Assembly: GCF_011634895.1 (NCBI RefSeq)
Contig: NZ_SIRR01000012.1
Location: 300,069-364,068 of the forward strand
DNA length: 64,000 nucleotides
From: Rheinheimera pleomorphica
Lineage (GTDB): Bacteria; Pseudomonadota; Gammaproteobacteria; Enterobacterales; Alteromonadaceae
Direction of reading: 5' to 3'
This document shows, piece after piece, positions 17,882 to 25,516 of the stretch. Within the stretch, counting starts at the first letter, position 1; each line of letters opens with the position of its first letter. Under the pieces are notes generated by a model, which was given only the letters and a program-made list of their open reading frames with translations, did no database searches and was not told the DNA's origin. The position numbers and the translations under genes are program-made.

Positions 17882-18568
17882 ATGACTGAACAACACTTTA
17901 CTCTACCGCTGTTTACTGTCGACAATGTGATGTTTGCTATAGATAACGCCAAGCTTAATGTGTTACTGGTAAAGCGTGCCGCTGAACCCTACAACAATTA
18001 TTGGAGCTTACCCGGCGGTGTTGTCGACGTGACATTAGATAAAGACGTAGAAGCCTGCGCTATGCGCAAGTTACAGCAGAAAACCGGACTAACACCGGCT
18101 TATCTTGAACAGTTAGAGGTATTCTCCGGCCCGGATCGCGATCCGCGCGGTTACAGTATCAGCCTGGCCTTTTTTGCGCTGCTGCCCTACACACCCGTTA
18201 GCAGTAACATTAACAGCGTGTCACATGTCAGCTGGTGGCCGCTTGACCAGCTACATCAGTTAACCCTGGCGTTTGACCATCAGCATATTATCCATCACGC
18301 ACACCAGCGCTTACAGCAAAAAGCACTTTACAGTATGTTGCCGGTATTCTGCCTGCCCAGCACTTTTACCGTGGGCCAGCTAAAAACGGTTATTGAAACT
18401 ATTTTGGGTAAAGAAATACAGCGTAAAAGCCTGATGCGCAGAATAGAAGCCAGTAACATGTTTACCCTGACCGAGCAAAAACAGCACTCTGGCGGCAGAC
18501 AGGCTCAGTTGTATCAGCTAAAACCCGGGGTGAACATTACTCACTTTAATCGCAATATGGGTGCTTAA
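17882..18568 (+). CDS. nrtR: NrtR, Nudix-related repressor of NAD metabolism
   Basis: A 228-residue protein with an N-terminal Nudix fold (LPLFTVDNVMFAI, YWSLPGGVVDVTLDKD) and a C-terminal winged helix (about 150-228; KSLMRRIEASN, HSGGRQAQLYQL). The Nudix box is degenerate: the usual RE-x2-EE positions read KLQQK, so catalysis is probably lost. This is expected of NrtR regulators, which bind ADP-ribose as effector. It diverges from prs-nadV across three matching operators. The ATG at 17882 is preferred over a TTG at 17867; both ribosome sites are weak. Confidence 0.9.
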   Translation: MTEQHFTLPLFTVDNVMFAIDNAKLNVLLVKRAAEPYNNYWSLPGGVVDVTLDKDVEACAMRKLQQKTGLTPAYLEQLEVFSGPDRDPRGYSISLAFFALLPYTPVSSNINSVSHVSWWPLDQLHQLTLAFDHQHIIHHAHQRLQQKALYSMLPVFCLPSTFTVGQLKTVIETILGKEIQRKSLMRRIEASNMFTLTEQKQHSGGRQAQLYQLKPGVNITHFNRNMGA

Positions 18569-18575
18569 AGCGCAG

Positions 18576-19013
18576 TCATAACAGGCTTTCTCTCTCCTGG
18601 CTGCGCGCATCTATTTCGTAGGGTGCGTCCAAATAACCAAACTGCATAACCTCGGTGATATACCGGCTTAAAAATGCTTGCGCTGAACCTGCTTGTTCGT
18701 ACTGATGCACGTGACGCAGCTCATGTGATAATAGCCGGGACGTCAGATAACCCTGCTTAATATAAATACCGTAACCCAGTGTTAGGCCAATAGTGTCTTC
18801 AGTTAAAAAACCAAATTGATCACATATTGCCGCTAATTCTGCGTTATCCGGCCGCGTAATAACCGGAACTTCAAGCACATAGACGTTCTGTGGCTGTGCT
18901 ACGCCAACGGCTTCAGCTAAAGCCTGCTCTGCATGGCTCAAGCGCCTTCCCTGTGCTGAAATAACAGTTTGCTGTTGTTCTACCCAAGCGGTAGCGGCGG
19001 CTAAAAAGTGCAT
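18576..19013 (-). CDS. zincin-like putative metallopeptidase, 145 residues
   Basis: Not a family I can name. It contains LLSHELRHVHQYEQ (HExxH) and, about 35 residues later, APYEIDARSQE, whose Glu matches the third zinc ligand of gluzincin-type folds such as ImmA or DUF4157. This makes a small zinc peptidase or peptidase-like fold likely. The N-terminus (MHFLAAATAWVEQQQ) is only weakly hydrophobic. The ATG at 19013 is chosen for AGGG six bases upstream; in-frame ATGs at 19019 and 19028 are possible. Confidence 0.62.
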   Translation of the reverse strand: MHFLAAATAWVEQQQTVISAQGRRLSHAEQALAEAVGVAQPQNVYVLEVPVITRPDNAELAAICDQFGFLTEDTIGLTLGYGIYIKQGYLTSRLLSHELRHVHQYEQAGSAQAFLSRYITEVMQFGYLDAPYEIDARSQERESLL

Positions 19014-19079
19014 AATCATCCCTGACATAAATAACAAGTAAGCGGGCTTATAAAGCAGCCCGCGGCAGCTAAGTTAGCG

Positions 19080-19472
19080 TTATTTATCCTCAGCACATGA
19101 TTCCATGCCGGTACGGTGCGTTGACAACATACCTGAACCGCTATGCTTCTGTAATGCCGTAAGCGCTTTGTAACTCGGCTTATAGGCTATCTGGTAACTC
19201 ATATGTACTTGCAAACCAAAATTACCGCAGCAATTTGCACTTACCGACGCATCCTGGCTAAGTATTTTAAAGTCTTCTAAATTGTGCTGTTTAGCAAAAG
19301 CACTAAGGCTTTCAGTTTTTGCCTGATAAATAGCGCCGACATCAGCTGTGGCGACATCCTGTACGTTCTCAACATAAGACAGCGTGGTAATATCCATCAC
19401 TTTGCACGCATCTTGCTCTGCATTTACCAATACAGGGGCAACAAACAGGGTAAAAGACAATAAGTATTTCAT
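19080..19472 (-). CDS. hypothetical exported protein, 130 residues
   Basis: A signal peptide is clear (MKYLLSFTLFVAPVLVNA-EQ). The mature part has four cysteines including an adjacent pair (SANCCGNFG), which points to a disulfide-bonded periplasmic protein. The family is not recognised. The ATG at 19472 has AGGA at normal spacing; the in-frame extension to 19511 is rejected because it would bury the signal peptide. Confidence 0.65.
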   Translation of the reverse strand: MKYLLSFTLFVAPVLVNAEQDACKVMDITTLSYVENVQDVATADVGAIYQAKTESLSAFAKQHNLEDFKILSQDASVSANCCGNFGLQVHMSYQIAYKPSYKALTALQKHSGSGMLSTHRTGMESCAEDK

Positions 19473-19692
19473 GGTAAATTCCTGAGCAGTAATTAATAAA
19501 ACGGGTTCCATGCCAAAAGCGGCGTAGCATCCTAACTCAGCCCCTCATCATTGTAAACATATTGGCAACATCATTAACGTTATTGGTTGTTTGATTTTAT
19601 TGCAGTAGACACCAGTGCCCACCTCGCCTGTACTGCAGCAATTTGCCTGACATGCGATGAAGAACTAAGCTTAAACTATTGATTTATCTAAT

Positions 19693-20994
19693 GTGAGCAC
19701 AACTGTGTTTTTCAGGCAGGCGCTGTTACCCATTTCATCTTTATTTATTTCAATTGCCTTTCTGGCCACCGGCTATGGCATGCTGATGACCTATATCGGG
19801 CTGTACTTAACCCAGGCAGGCCTGTCGGAAATGGCTATTGGTATGATTAACGCCGCGTTTTTTCTCGGTGCCTTGCTGGCCGCGGTTTTTAGTCAAAAGT
19901 TGATAGTGAATGTCGGGCATGCCCGCAGTTTCTCTGCGTTTTCAGCACTGATGGTAATGGCCTTTTTGGGCCACACCTTACATTATGCGCCCTGGCTTTG
20001 GGCCCTGTTGCGCCTGGCTTCTGGTTTTGCTTTTTACGCCTTGTTAATCGTACTGGAAAGCTGGCTGAATGAAAAAAGCAGCTCGGATGACCGAGGCCGA
20101 ATTCTAGCGGTGTATACAGTGATATTTTTTATGGCGACCGCTATCGGGCAACTGCTATTAACCATCAATATCGCCCCACACCTGGTGTTTGTGCTGGGTT
20201 CAGTGCTGGTGCTGGCATCATTGTTTTTAGTTGCTATTACCCGTATCAGCCAACCGGTGCTGCAACCCTTTGAACGCTATAGTCTACCCAAAGTGTTACA
20301 TATCGCCCCGCTTGCACTAATAGGCAGCCTGGTTGGCGGCTTTTTTGTCGGCGGTTTTTACACCATGATGCCGGTATTGGTACTGAAGATGTACCAGCAA
20401 CAATCGGTTGTAGCCGCATTTATGGCCATTTCGATACTCGGAGGCTTGTTGGCACAATGGCCGGTTGGCACCTTGTCTGATCGCTACGGCCGGCGTAAAT
20501 TGCTGGCCTGGGCCGGTTTATTCAGTGCTGCAGTGTGTCTGTTACTCGCGTTGTTTACCACTAACGTTTGGCTATTTTATTTACTCGGCTTTTTGCTTGG
20601 CACCAGTTTGTTCTGCATTTACCCGCTAAGTGTCGCCCGGGCCAATGACAGGCTAGACCATGGTAAAGATCTGGTGGAAGTTAGCCGCAGCTTGCTGTTT
20701 ACCTACGGCATTGGCGCTTTTCTGGCACCATTGCTGTTAGGTGCGGTGTTAGGCATATCTCACGGCTTGTTTTTCACGGTATTAGCTGTTGCCGCTTTGC
20801 TATTAGGTGGCTATGCCTTAACCGCAGAGCGGATAGCCAATGAACAATTAAGTGTGTTTGTCGCGGTGCCCGCAGCCTCAGGTGCGTCACTGGCGCAAAT
20901 GGACCCTCGGCAGGATGAACAATGGGTAGAGCAGCATAAACCCGACTATCCGGAAAAAACACCAAGTGCAGCCGATATGACTAATCCTAATTAA
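19693..20994 (+). CDS. MFS transporter, YcaD-like
   Basis: A 433-residue major facilitator protein with 12 hydrophobic segments and the loop motif GTLSDRYGRRKLL between helices 8 and 9. The overall pattern (GLYLTQAGLSEMAIGMINAAFFLGALLAA, LESWLNE) resembles the uncharacterised YcaD family. The substrate is unknown. The start is a GTG at 19693 without a clear ribosome-binding site. The 3' end overlaps the last bases of the opposing Sel1-like gene. Confidence 0.82.
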   Translation: MSTTVFFRQALLPISSLFISIAFLATGYGMLMTYIGLYLTQAGLSEMAIGMINAAFFLGALLAAVFSQKLIVNVGHARSFSAFSALMVMAFLGHTLHYAPWLWALLRLASGFAFYALLIVLESWLNEKSSSDDRGRILAVYTVIFFMATAIGQLLLTINIAPHLVFVLGSVLVLASLFLVAITRISQPVLQPFERYSLPKVLHIAPLALIGSLVGGFFVGGFYTMMPVLVLKMYQQQSVVAAFMAISILGGLLAQWPVGTLSDRYGRRKLLAWAGLFSAAVCLLLALFTTNVWLFYLLGFLLGTSLFCIYPLSVARANDRLDHGKDLVEVSRSLLFTYGIGAFLAPLLLGAVLGISHGLFFTVLAVAALLLGGYALTAERIANEQLSVFVAVPAASGASLAQMDPRQDEQWVEQHKPDYPEKTPSAADMTNPN

Positions 20995-21334
20995 GTAATT
21001 CAACAGCGCCAGAAATACCATTATTAAGCGCTATCAATGCCCACTTTCTAGCCATATCGATTTCTTTATTTTGATAATGGTAATAGGCAAGGTTGTACTG
21101 ACTTATACCATCACCAAGCTCTGCTGCTTTTTGCAGCCAAGGCAAAGCTTGCTCCATACTTAATTTAGAAAATCGGTAAAATCTATATAGTGCTATTACT
21201 GAACTAACATCCTCATTGTTTGCTGCCTGAACAAACTTTGACTCTTCATCATTACTAATAAAATAGGTACTACCAGTTGAAATTGGCAATTTAGATTCCT
21301 GATATTGAAGATCACTCGCTGATGTATTTGCCAA
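20987..21334 (-). CDS. Sel1-like repeat protein, possibly N-terminally truncated
   Basis: A 115-residue protein. Residues 60-110 form Sel1/TPR-like helical pairs (ALPWLQKAAELGDGISQYNLAYYHYQNKEIDMARKWALIAL). The start is a TTG that directly follows an in-frame TAG, with no signal peptide, although many bacterial Sel1 proteins are exported. It may therefore be a 5'-truncated gene or a coupled second cistron, since only 13 bases separate it from the gene upstream. It lies in the A+T-rich accessory segment downstream of rhs. Confidence 0.55.
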   Translation of the reverse strand: MANTSASDLQYQESKLPISTGSTYFISNDEESKFVQAANNEDVSSVIALYRFYRFSKLSMEQALPWLQKAAELGDGISQYNLAYYHYQNKEIDMARKWALIALNNGISGAVELLN

Positions 21335-21347
21335 CTAGATCTTATTT

Positions 21348-22019
21348 TCAAACATTTTTCAGCTGTTTGCTGATTTCGGAATTAAGACAACTTTTAAGCG
21401 ATTTAATAAAGGCCTCTGCACGTTCAGGATGCTCATAATCCTTCAGGGCGATTGCATAATCCAGCGCGTCAAAATGGCCAATCGATTCCAGAGAAGCCGC
21501 AATCTCAACAGCTCTATCTTTAACACGATCTGCAAACGGTGGCTCCACCTGAGCTAATGAAAATTTTGTTGTTATATTTTTTGCGTAGCAGCTATATAAG
21601 TACCTGACAATCGACATATCAGGGGGATAATCAACATAAAATCTTAATACCTCTTCCTTTCTGATATCCTCAGATAACAGACCGGTATCAAACTCCACAC
21701 CACATAGTTCAAATATGCCTTCATGCAAATAAATTACGGCCGAGCTCATCGCGAAATTCAAAACATTTTCATTACTATACCCTTTAGCAACCGCATCACT
21801 ATAGTCTGCATCTGCGTTTTTAAGCACCCAAATAATAGCTTCACAATCACGCGTTAATGTTCCAACATCCTGCTTCGATGCTGCTAAGCTCTTAGGAGTA
21901 ATAAACGTGACATATTTGCACCATACGCCTCCCCACATTAAATACAAAAACGCAAAAACTTTTCGGGGAACGCCACCAATTATGACAACGTCCTCTGCGC
22001 CAGAATCATTTAATGTCAT
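21348..22019 (-). CDS. hypothetical protein, 223 residues
   Basis: Not recognised. It has one possible membrane segment near residues 22-40 (VFAFLYLMWGGVWCKYVTFI) and is otherwise soluble and acidic with many aromatic residues. The ATG at 22019 has AAGGGG eight bases upstream, better than the in-frame alternative at 22037. It sits in the string of minus-strand accessory genes behind the Rhs effector; a former immunity gene is possible but unproven. Confidence 0.6.
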   Translation of the reverse strand: MTLNDSGAEDVVIIGGVPRKVFAFLYLMWGGVWCKYVTFITPKSLAASKQDVGTLTRDCEAIIWVLKNADADYSDAVAKGYSNENVLNFAMSSAVIYLHEGIFELCGVEFDTGLLSEDIRKEEVLRFYVDYPPDMSIVRYLYSCYAKNITTKFSLAQVEPPFADRVKDRAVEIAASLESIGHFDALDYAIALKDYEHPERAEAFIKSLKSCLNSEISKQLKNV

Positions 22020-22225
22020 GCAATATGCCCCTTGCAACGTTAGCCACTAAAAGCTGAACTTGTATTGAAAGCCTTACTATCGTGGTATTTCTAGTAAAAA
22101 TTGGATTGTAAAAAGCCATTAGCAAATGGTCCGCACTGGTCAGCCTTAATTTGTACTTGTTCAGGCCTTACCTTAGCCGTTGAAAGCCGCAAAAATGACA
22201 TATTTCATTGTATGAACTACCCAAA

Positions 22226-22555
22226 CTAGCGATACAACTCCATTTCCATCAGATACTTAGCATACTGCTCCATGGTCATAAAACGCGTACCAGATAAGTA
22301 GTAATCTCTTTCAATGTCTTGCATGGCCCTGTCTACTTGAGTAGAAGTAAGGGTGTTTTGATAACGAAAACTCCAATACCTTTGTAACGCTTTTAAATTG
22401 AATGATTCTTTTCCGATTAGACGAGCTTCATCCATTGCTTTGTTTAACATTTTCTTACTTTCAGCTTCGTTTTTTGCTCTAATTTCTTGCAGTTTCCCGT
22501 CATGCTCATTCATAGAATCATTACTACGTTTTTCCTTATTATCCAAGCAGATCAA
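22226..22555 (-). CDS. hypothetical protein, up to 109 residues
   Basis: Not recognised. It is a charged, helical protein (EIRAKNEAESKKMLNKAMDEARLIG) with a conserved-looking C-terminal half (LQRYWSFRYQNTLTSTQVDRAMQDIERDYYLSGTRF). The first possible start is a TTG at 22555 that overlaps the stop of the preceding gene; an ATG at 22513 is the alternative. Neither has a convincing ribosome site, so translation probably depends on coupling to the upstream gene. Confidence 0.5.
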   Translation of the reverse strand: MICLDNKEKRSNDSMNEHDGKLQEIRAKNEAESKKMLNKAMDEARLIGKESFNLKALQRYWSFRYQNTLTSTQVDRAMQDIERDYYLSGTRFMTMEQYAKYLMEMELYR

Positions 22556-22884
22556 TCACGTTCAGAAGAACTTAGTCTTTCTTTGTCTCTTCCCCAATCA
22601 TCTATGCCCATACCATCAATAATCACATCAAATAAATAAGAAAAAATATACCCACGTTCAACGCTCTTATGTAGGACATAATTAAGGTAAGCTTTTGCTC
22701 TCAACTCATCAATTTGAGAACAAATATTTCTTACTCTAGAGGTAGTTATCTCATCGATATCTCGAAAACTTGCAAACTTCCCTTCATCATTTGGATCTAG
22801 CGTTGAACCAATTACTTGCTCAATTTTATTTAAGTACATTTCAGGAATTCTTATTTCTTTTTTGCTGTTCTTATTATCGCCCAC
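22552..22884 (-). CDS. hypothetical protein, 110 residues
   Basis: Not recognised. It is hydrophilic (EIRIPEMYLNKIEQVIGSTLDPNDEG, RVRNICSQIDELRAKAYLNYVLHKSVERGYIFSYLFD), probably all-helical, with no signal peptide. The likely start is GTG at 22884, which overlaps the end of a 30-codon ORF (22874-22966). This gives a chain of three overlapping small cistrons. Low G+C and the neighbourhood suggest acquired DNA. Confidence 0.5.
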   Translation of the reverse strand: MGDNKNSKKEIRIPEMYLNKIEQVIGSTLDPNDEGKFASFRDIDEITTSRVRNICSQIDELRAKAYLNYVLHKSVERGYIFSYLFDVIIDGMGIDDWGRDKERLSSSERD

Positions 22885-22966
22885 CTTTATGTGCCTTTTT
22901 ATGTTTTGCTAATGCTTGATCAAGACTATTTATATTTATACATTTGGTGTTTTCTTTGTCACTCAT
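22874..22966 (-). CDS. possible small ORF, 30 residues
   Basis: ATG at 22966 to TAA at 22874 encodes MSDKENTKCININSLDQALA and then a basic tail (KHKKAHKGGR). Its end overlaps the GTG of the next gene in the same direction, a layout typical of translational coupling. There is no clear ribosome-binding site. It may be a leader peptide-like cistron or chance. Confidence 0.25.
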   Translation of the reverse strand: MSDKENTKCININSLDQALAKHKKAHKGGR

Positions 22967-23042
22967 TATCGTCGCATTACCAAACGCACAGTAATACGCT
23001 TGTCAGATAATATTATTGTCGTGACCGTTTAGGCTAAGGATT

Positions 23043-23202
23043 TTTAGGGTGTATTACCATACCAGAGATACTCGCCCTCGCTGTATTCGCCAACCATGGA
23101 ATTTAGCTCCACAAATACGTTAAGTGAGGAGCTGGAGGTGAATGGGTATTCAGTACTATTAACAGTAAACGCTAGCACTGTTACGCCACCAGAAAATGCC
23201 TG
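23043..23202 (-). pseudogene. Rhs-derived fragment
   Basis: Positions 23060-23096 match the intact rhs gene at 25878-25914 in about 33 of 37 bases. The minus-strand reading is MVGEYSEGEYLWYGN, against LIGEYSQGEYRWYIY in the intact Rhs repeat core. The frame ends at a TAA within about 15 bases and is open upstream only to the ADP-ribosylglycohydrolase stop. This is a leftover of an older or second rhs copy, showing that the island behind rhs grew by recombination at Rhs repeats. Confidence 0.6.
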
Positions 23203-24399
23203 TCAGTCGTTATCCCACTCAAATTTGCGCTCGCCCAAGATGTCACATACGCCAAACCGTAACAGCTTGTCGGCATATAGATAAAAAATGTGAAACTTAG
23301 CCAACTCTCTTATCCATTCCGGATTAATTTGCATTTCACCGTAGTAGGCACCCGCTAGCTGACCGTACACTGCGCCAACAGTATCGGCGTCTCCTGCCAG
23401 GTTCACCGCCAAAACAGCGCCATCTTCAAAGGTATCCGTATGATGAAATGCCCATATTGCCGCTTCCAGCGTATCAATCACGTAACCACTTGATTTTATT
23501 TGATCACGTGTCTTTTTGTGCGCATTTAATGCGGCCTCAACAACCTTAGGTGCCAGCGCTGCTCTGCCGTCCCACATGCCTTTAGTTGGTGTATAAAGCT
23601 CTGTTGTCAGCTTGTGCTTCGGTACGCCTCTTATTGCGCCATGAATTAACACACCAAAATAACGGCATGCATCCACCGCTTCAACAGCACCATGGGTAGT
23701 GCGTGATGATTCACCGCAAATGCGCGCAACTTCTTTAGGTGAACTAAAAGCAAATAGCGCTGCAGGCGCAACGCGCATTAATGAGCCGTTGCCTGCTGTA
23801 TCGGGCGACGTGGAACCGGCATACACGGTTTTTTCAGTTTCGTACTTATACAACGCCGACATCACGGTATTGCCAATATCAAAGCATTCGCCGTTTACAC
23901 TAAAAGCCCCTTCCCGCCACCAATACCAATAAAGCTTGATCTGATCCGCTAATACCGACTCCTCACAACGGATAAGGCTGTGTGCCAAGCATAGCGCCAT
24001 ACTAGTATCATCTGTCCACTGACCTGATTTAAGGTTAAAAGGCCCACCACCGGTCAGTTTAGTAACTTTAGGTTTGCTGTCTCTGGCACTGAACTCCAAC
24101 GTTGTACCTAATGCATCGCCAAGTGCTAAACCGAGCAAAGCTCCGCGAAATTTAGAAGCCAGTAACGACGAATTTTGGCCAACAGTGTCGAGATAAGCCT
24201 TACACTTGTTTTGGTCAGCACCGCTAATACGAAGTGTTATATACCCTGTTAACCAGTACATAATTCGACGCGAGCCTTCATCCATTCTGCCATGTAATGA
24301 AGGAAAAGTGAGATCATCACGAAACAACCGTAGTTCACGGATCAATTCAGAATTCTGTGCCCTTAATTGACCTCGCTCATCCTGAGTTAAACTTTTCAC
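23203..24399 (-). CDS. ADP-ribosylglycohydrolase (ARH/DraG-like) with N-terminal extension
   Basis: A 398-residue protein. The ARH fold begins near residue 85 (RGALLGLALGDALG). Metal-binding residues are visible in WTDDTSMAL (129-132) and in LAGDADTVGAVYGQLAG (about 336-340). The family removes ADP-ribose from modified residues. The first 80 residues are an extra helical, charged segment not needed by simple ARH enzymes. The start is GTG with AAAGGAG five bases upstream. It lies one gene downstream of an Rhs protein with a predicted ADP-ribosyltransferase tip, so an immunity role like that of Tri1 is a reasonable inference. Confidence 0.85.
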   Translation of the reverse strand: MKSLTQDERGQLRAQNSELIRELRLFRDDLTFPSLHGRMDEGSRRIMYWLTGYITLRISGADQNKCKAYLDTVGQNSSLLASKFRGALLGLALGDALGTTLEFSARDSKPKVTKLTGGGPFNLKSGQWTDDTSMALCLAHSLIRCEESVLADQIKLYWYWWREGAFSVNGECFDIGNTVMSALYKYETEKTVYAGSTSPDTAGNGSLMRVAPAALFAFSSPKEVARICGESSRTTHGAVEAVDACRYFGVLIHGAIRGVPKHKLTTELYTPTKGMWDGRAALAPKVVEAALNAHKKTRDQIKSSGYVIDTLEAAIWAFHHTDTFEDGAVLAVNLAGDADTVGAVYGQLAGAYYGEMQINPEWIRELAKFHIFYLYADKLLRFGVCDILGERKFEWDND

Positions 24400-24657
24400 G
24401 ATATCTCCTTTAATACAACTTGCAGAATTGATACATCAACTTCAGTGATAGTTTTACTTTTACTAACTACATCAAATTCAAAACTAGTTCTAAAGAGCAT
24501 TTCAGCCTCGACACCCTCCACAACCTATCCCCTACAGGCTTGACCTACGCAGAATATTAAAGCTCTAAGTCACATAAAAACTTTGTAGTCTTCTGACAAA
24601 GAATATTAATCTCAAAATACGCAGGAGTAAGTTTTACCAAGTTAACCCTTTATTTTT

Positions 24658-25062
24658 TCATTTAGAAAACATATCAAGCCAGCTTTGCTGATAAGTTTTC
24701 TGCTCCTCAATTGACCCTATATCCGTCTCAAGAGCGGGTTCAAAAATGTCAACTAAGTTTGCTTCTTTTGCCGGCTCACCCATTTGAGTTAAATAGGCAA
24801 GCCTGCCTCCGGACATTTGTTTAGTCATTCTAGATGATATGACGTTTGACCTGGCACCTTGACATAATATATTGAACCCCCTTTTCTCCAATATCCTTCT
24901 CAATGATATTAAACATTCAAATAAGTCAACTCCACCACATTGTATAGTCCCGAAAGCCTCACTGTTAAAAACCAAAACCCATGGAGGACTCTCAGAAATT
25001 TCAACTGTGCAAGCTTCCTTATTCCCGCCCACTGAAATTATTGATAAATTTTTAATGCGCAT
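24658..25062 (-). CDS. candidate immunity protein for the Rhs ADP-ribosyltransferase
   Basis: A 134-residue protein of no family I can name; soluble, slightly acidic and without a signal peptide. The evidence for its job is position: the rhs stop and this start read TGATATG, one base apart, and its ribosome site (AAGGG) lies inside the last codons of the toxin. Such tight coupling is the normal layout for a polymorphic-toxin immunity gene. It is as A+T-rich as the toxin tip. A 258-base gap with no recognised feature separates it from the ADP-ribosylglycohydrolase gene. Confidence 0.65.
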   Translation of the reverse strand: MRIKNLSIISVGGNKEACTVEISESPPWVLVFNSEAFGTIQCGGVDLFECLISLRRILEKRGFNILCQGARSNVISSRMTKQMSGGRLAYLTQMGEPAKEANLVDIFEPALETDIGSIEEQKTYQQSWLDMFSK

Positions 25063-25063
25063 A

Positions 25064-25516
25064 TCAACCCTTTTTATAATTAGGATTAAGGACTGTATAA
25101 CCCTCTTCAGGCAAGGTTACACCTTTGATTTTGCTTACAGGTATACCATTCTCAACTACTACCTCCAGCTCGTCAGGGTAAGGACTAGTTCCCCCTAAAT
25201 TCTTGTTCACATCAATTCCATCCGTCACATCCAATATATATACATGTTTAGGGCAGAATTTTTCAGCAACAGCAGGTGACTTAGATGTAGAAATAAAGGC
25301 ACTAGGTGGCATTTTGTTATCTTTTGCATGTAATAGTAAATCTCGACTGTCGCCTAGAGGTTGAAAGCCTTCTGAAAATATTAACTCAGGTGGTCGCCAA
25401 TCCCCTCGATATGTCGTACCAACAAATCCTAAGCCTAGAATATCCCCCATGATGTCATAGTCATCAGGTATAAGTTGATTTAACTCATTACTACCACCTG
25501 TATTCTCCTTCGCACA
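25064..25516 (-). other. Rhs C-terminal toxin tip: enterotoxin-A-like ADP-ribosyltransferase domain
   Basis: This covers residues about 1165-1314, after DPLGL. Three catalytic elements of the R-S-E class are in order: Arg about 1201 (YRGDWRPPELI, compare YRADSRPPDEI in LT-A), S-T-S about 1240-1242, and E-x-E about 1280-1282 (YPDELEV, compare HPDEQEV). The tail ENGIPVSKIKGV parallels GGIPYSQIYGW. The target is unknown. No two-cysteine activation loop like that of LT-A is evident. Confidence 0.8.

Noticed and set aside
22020..22225. Possible attC or promoter element because of GTTAGCC and GGCTAAGG words
   Set aside because: The words are about 150 bases apart and the intervening DNA does not fold into attC arms.
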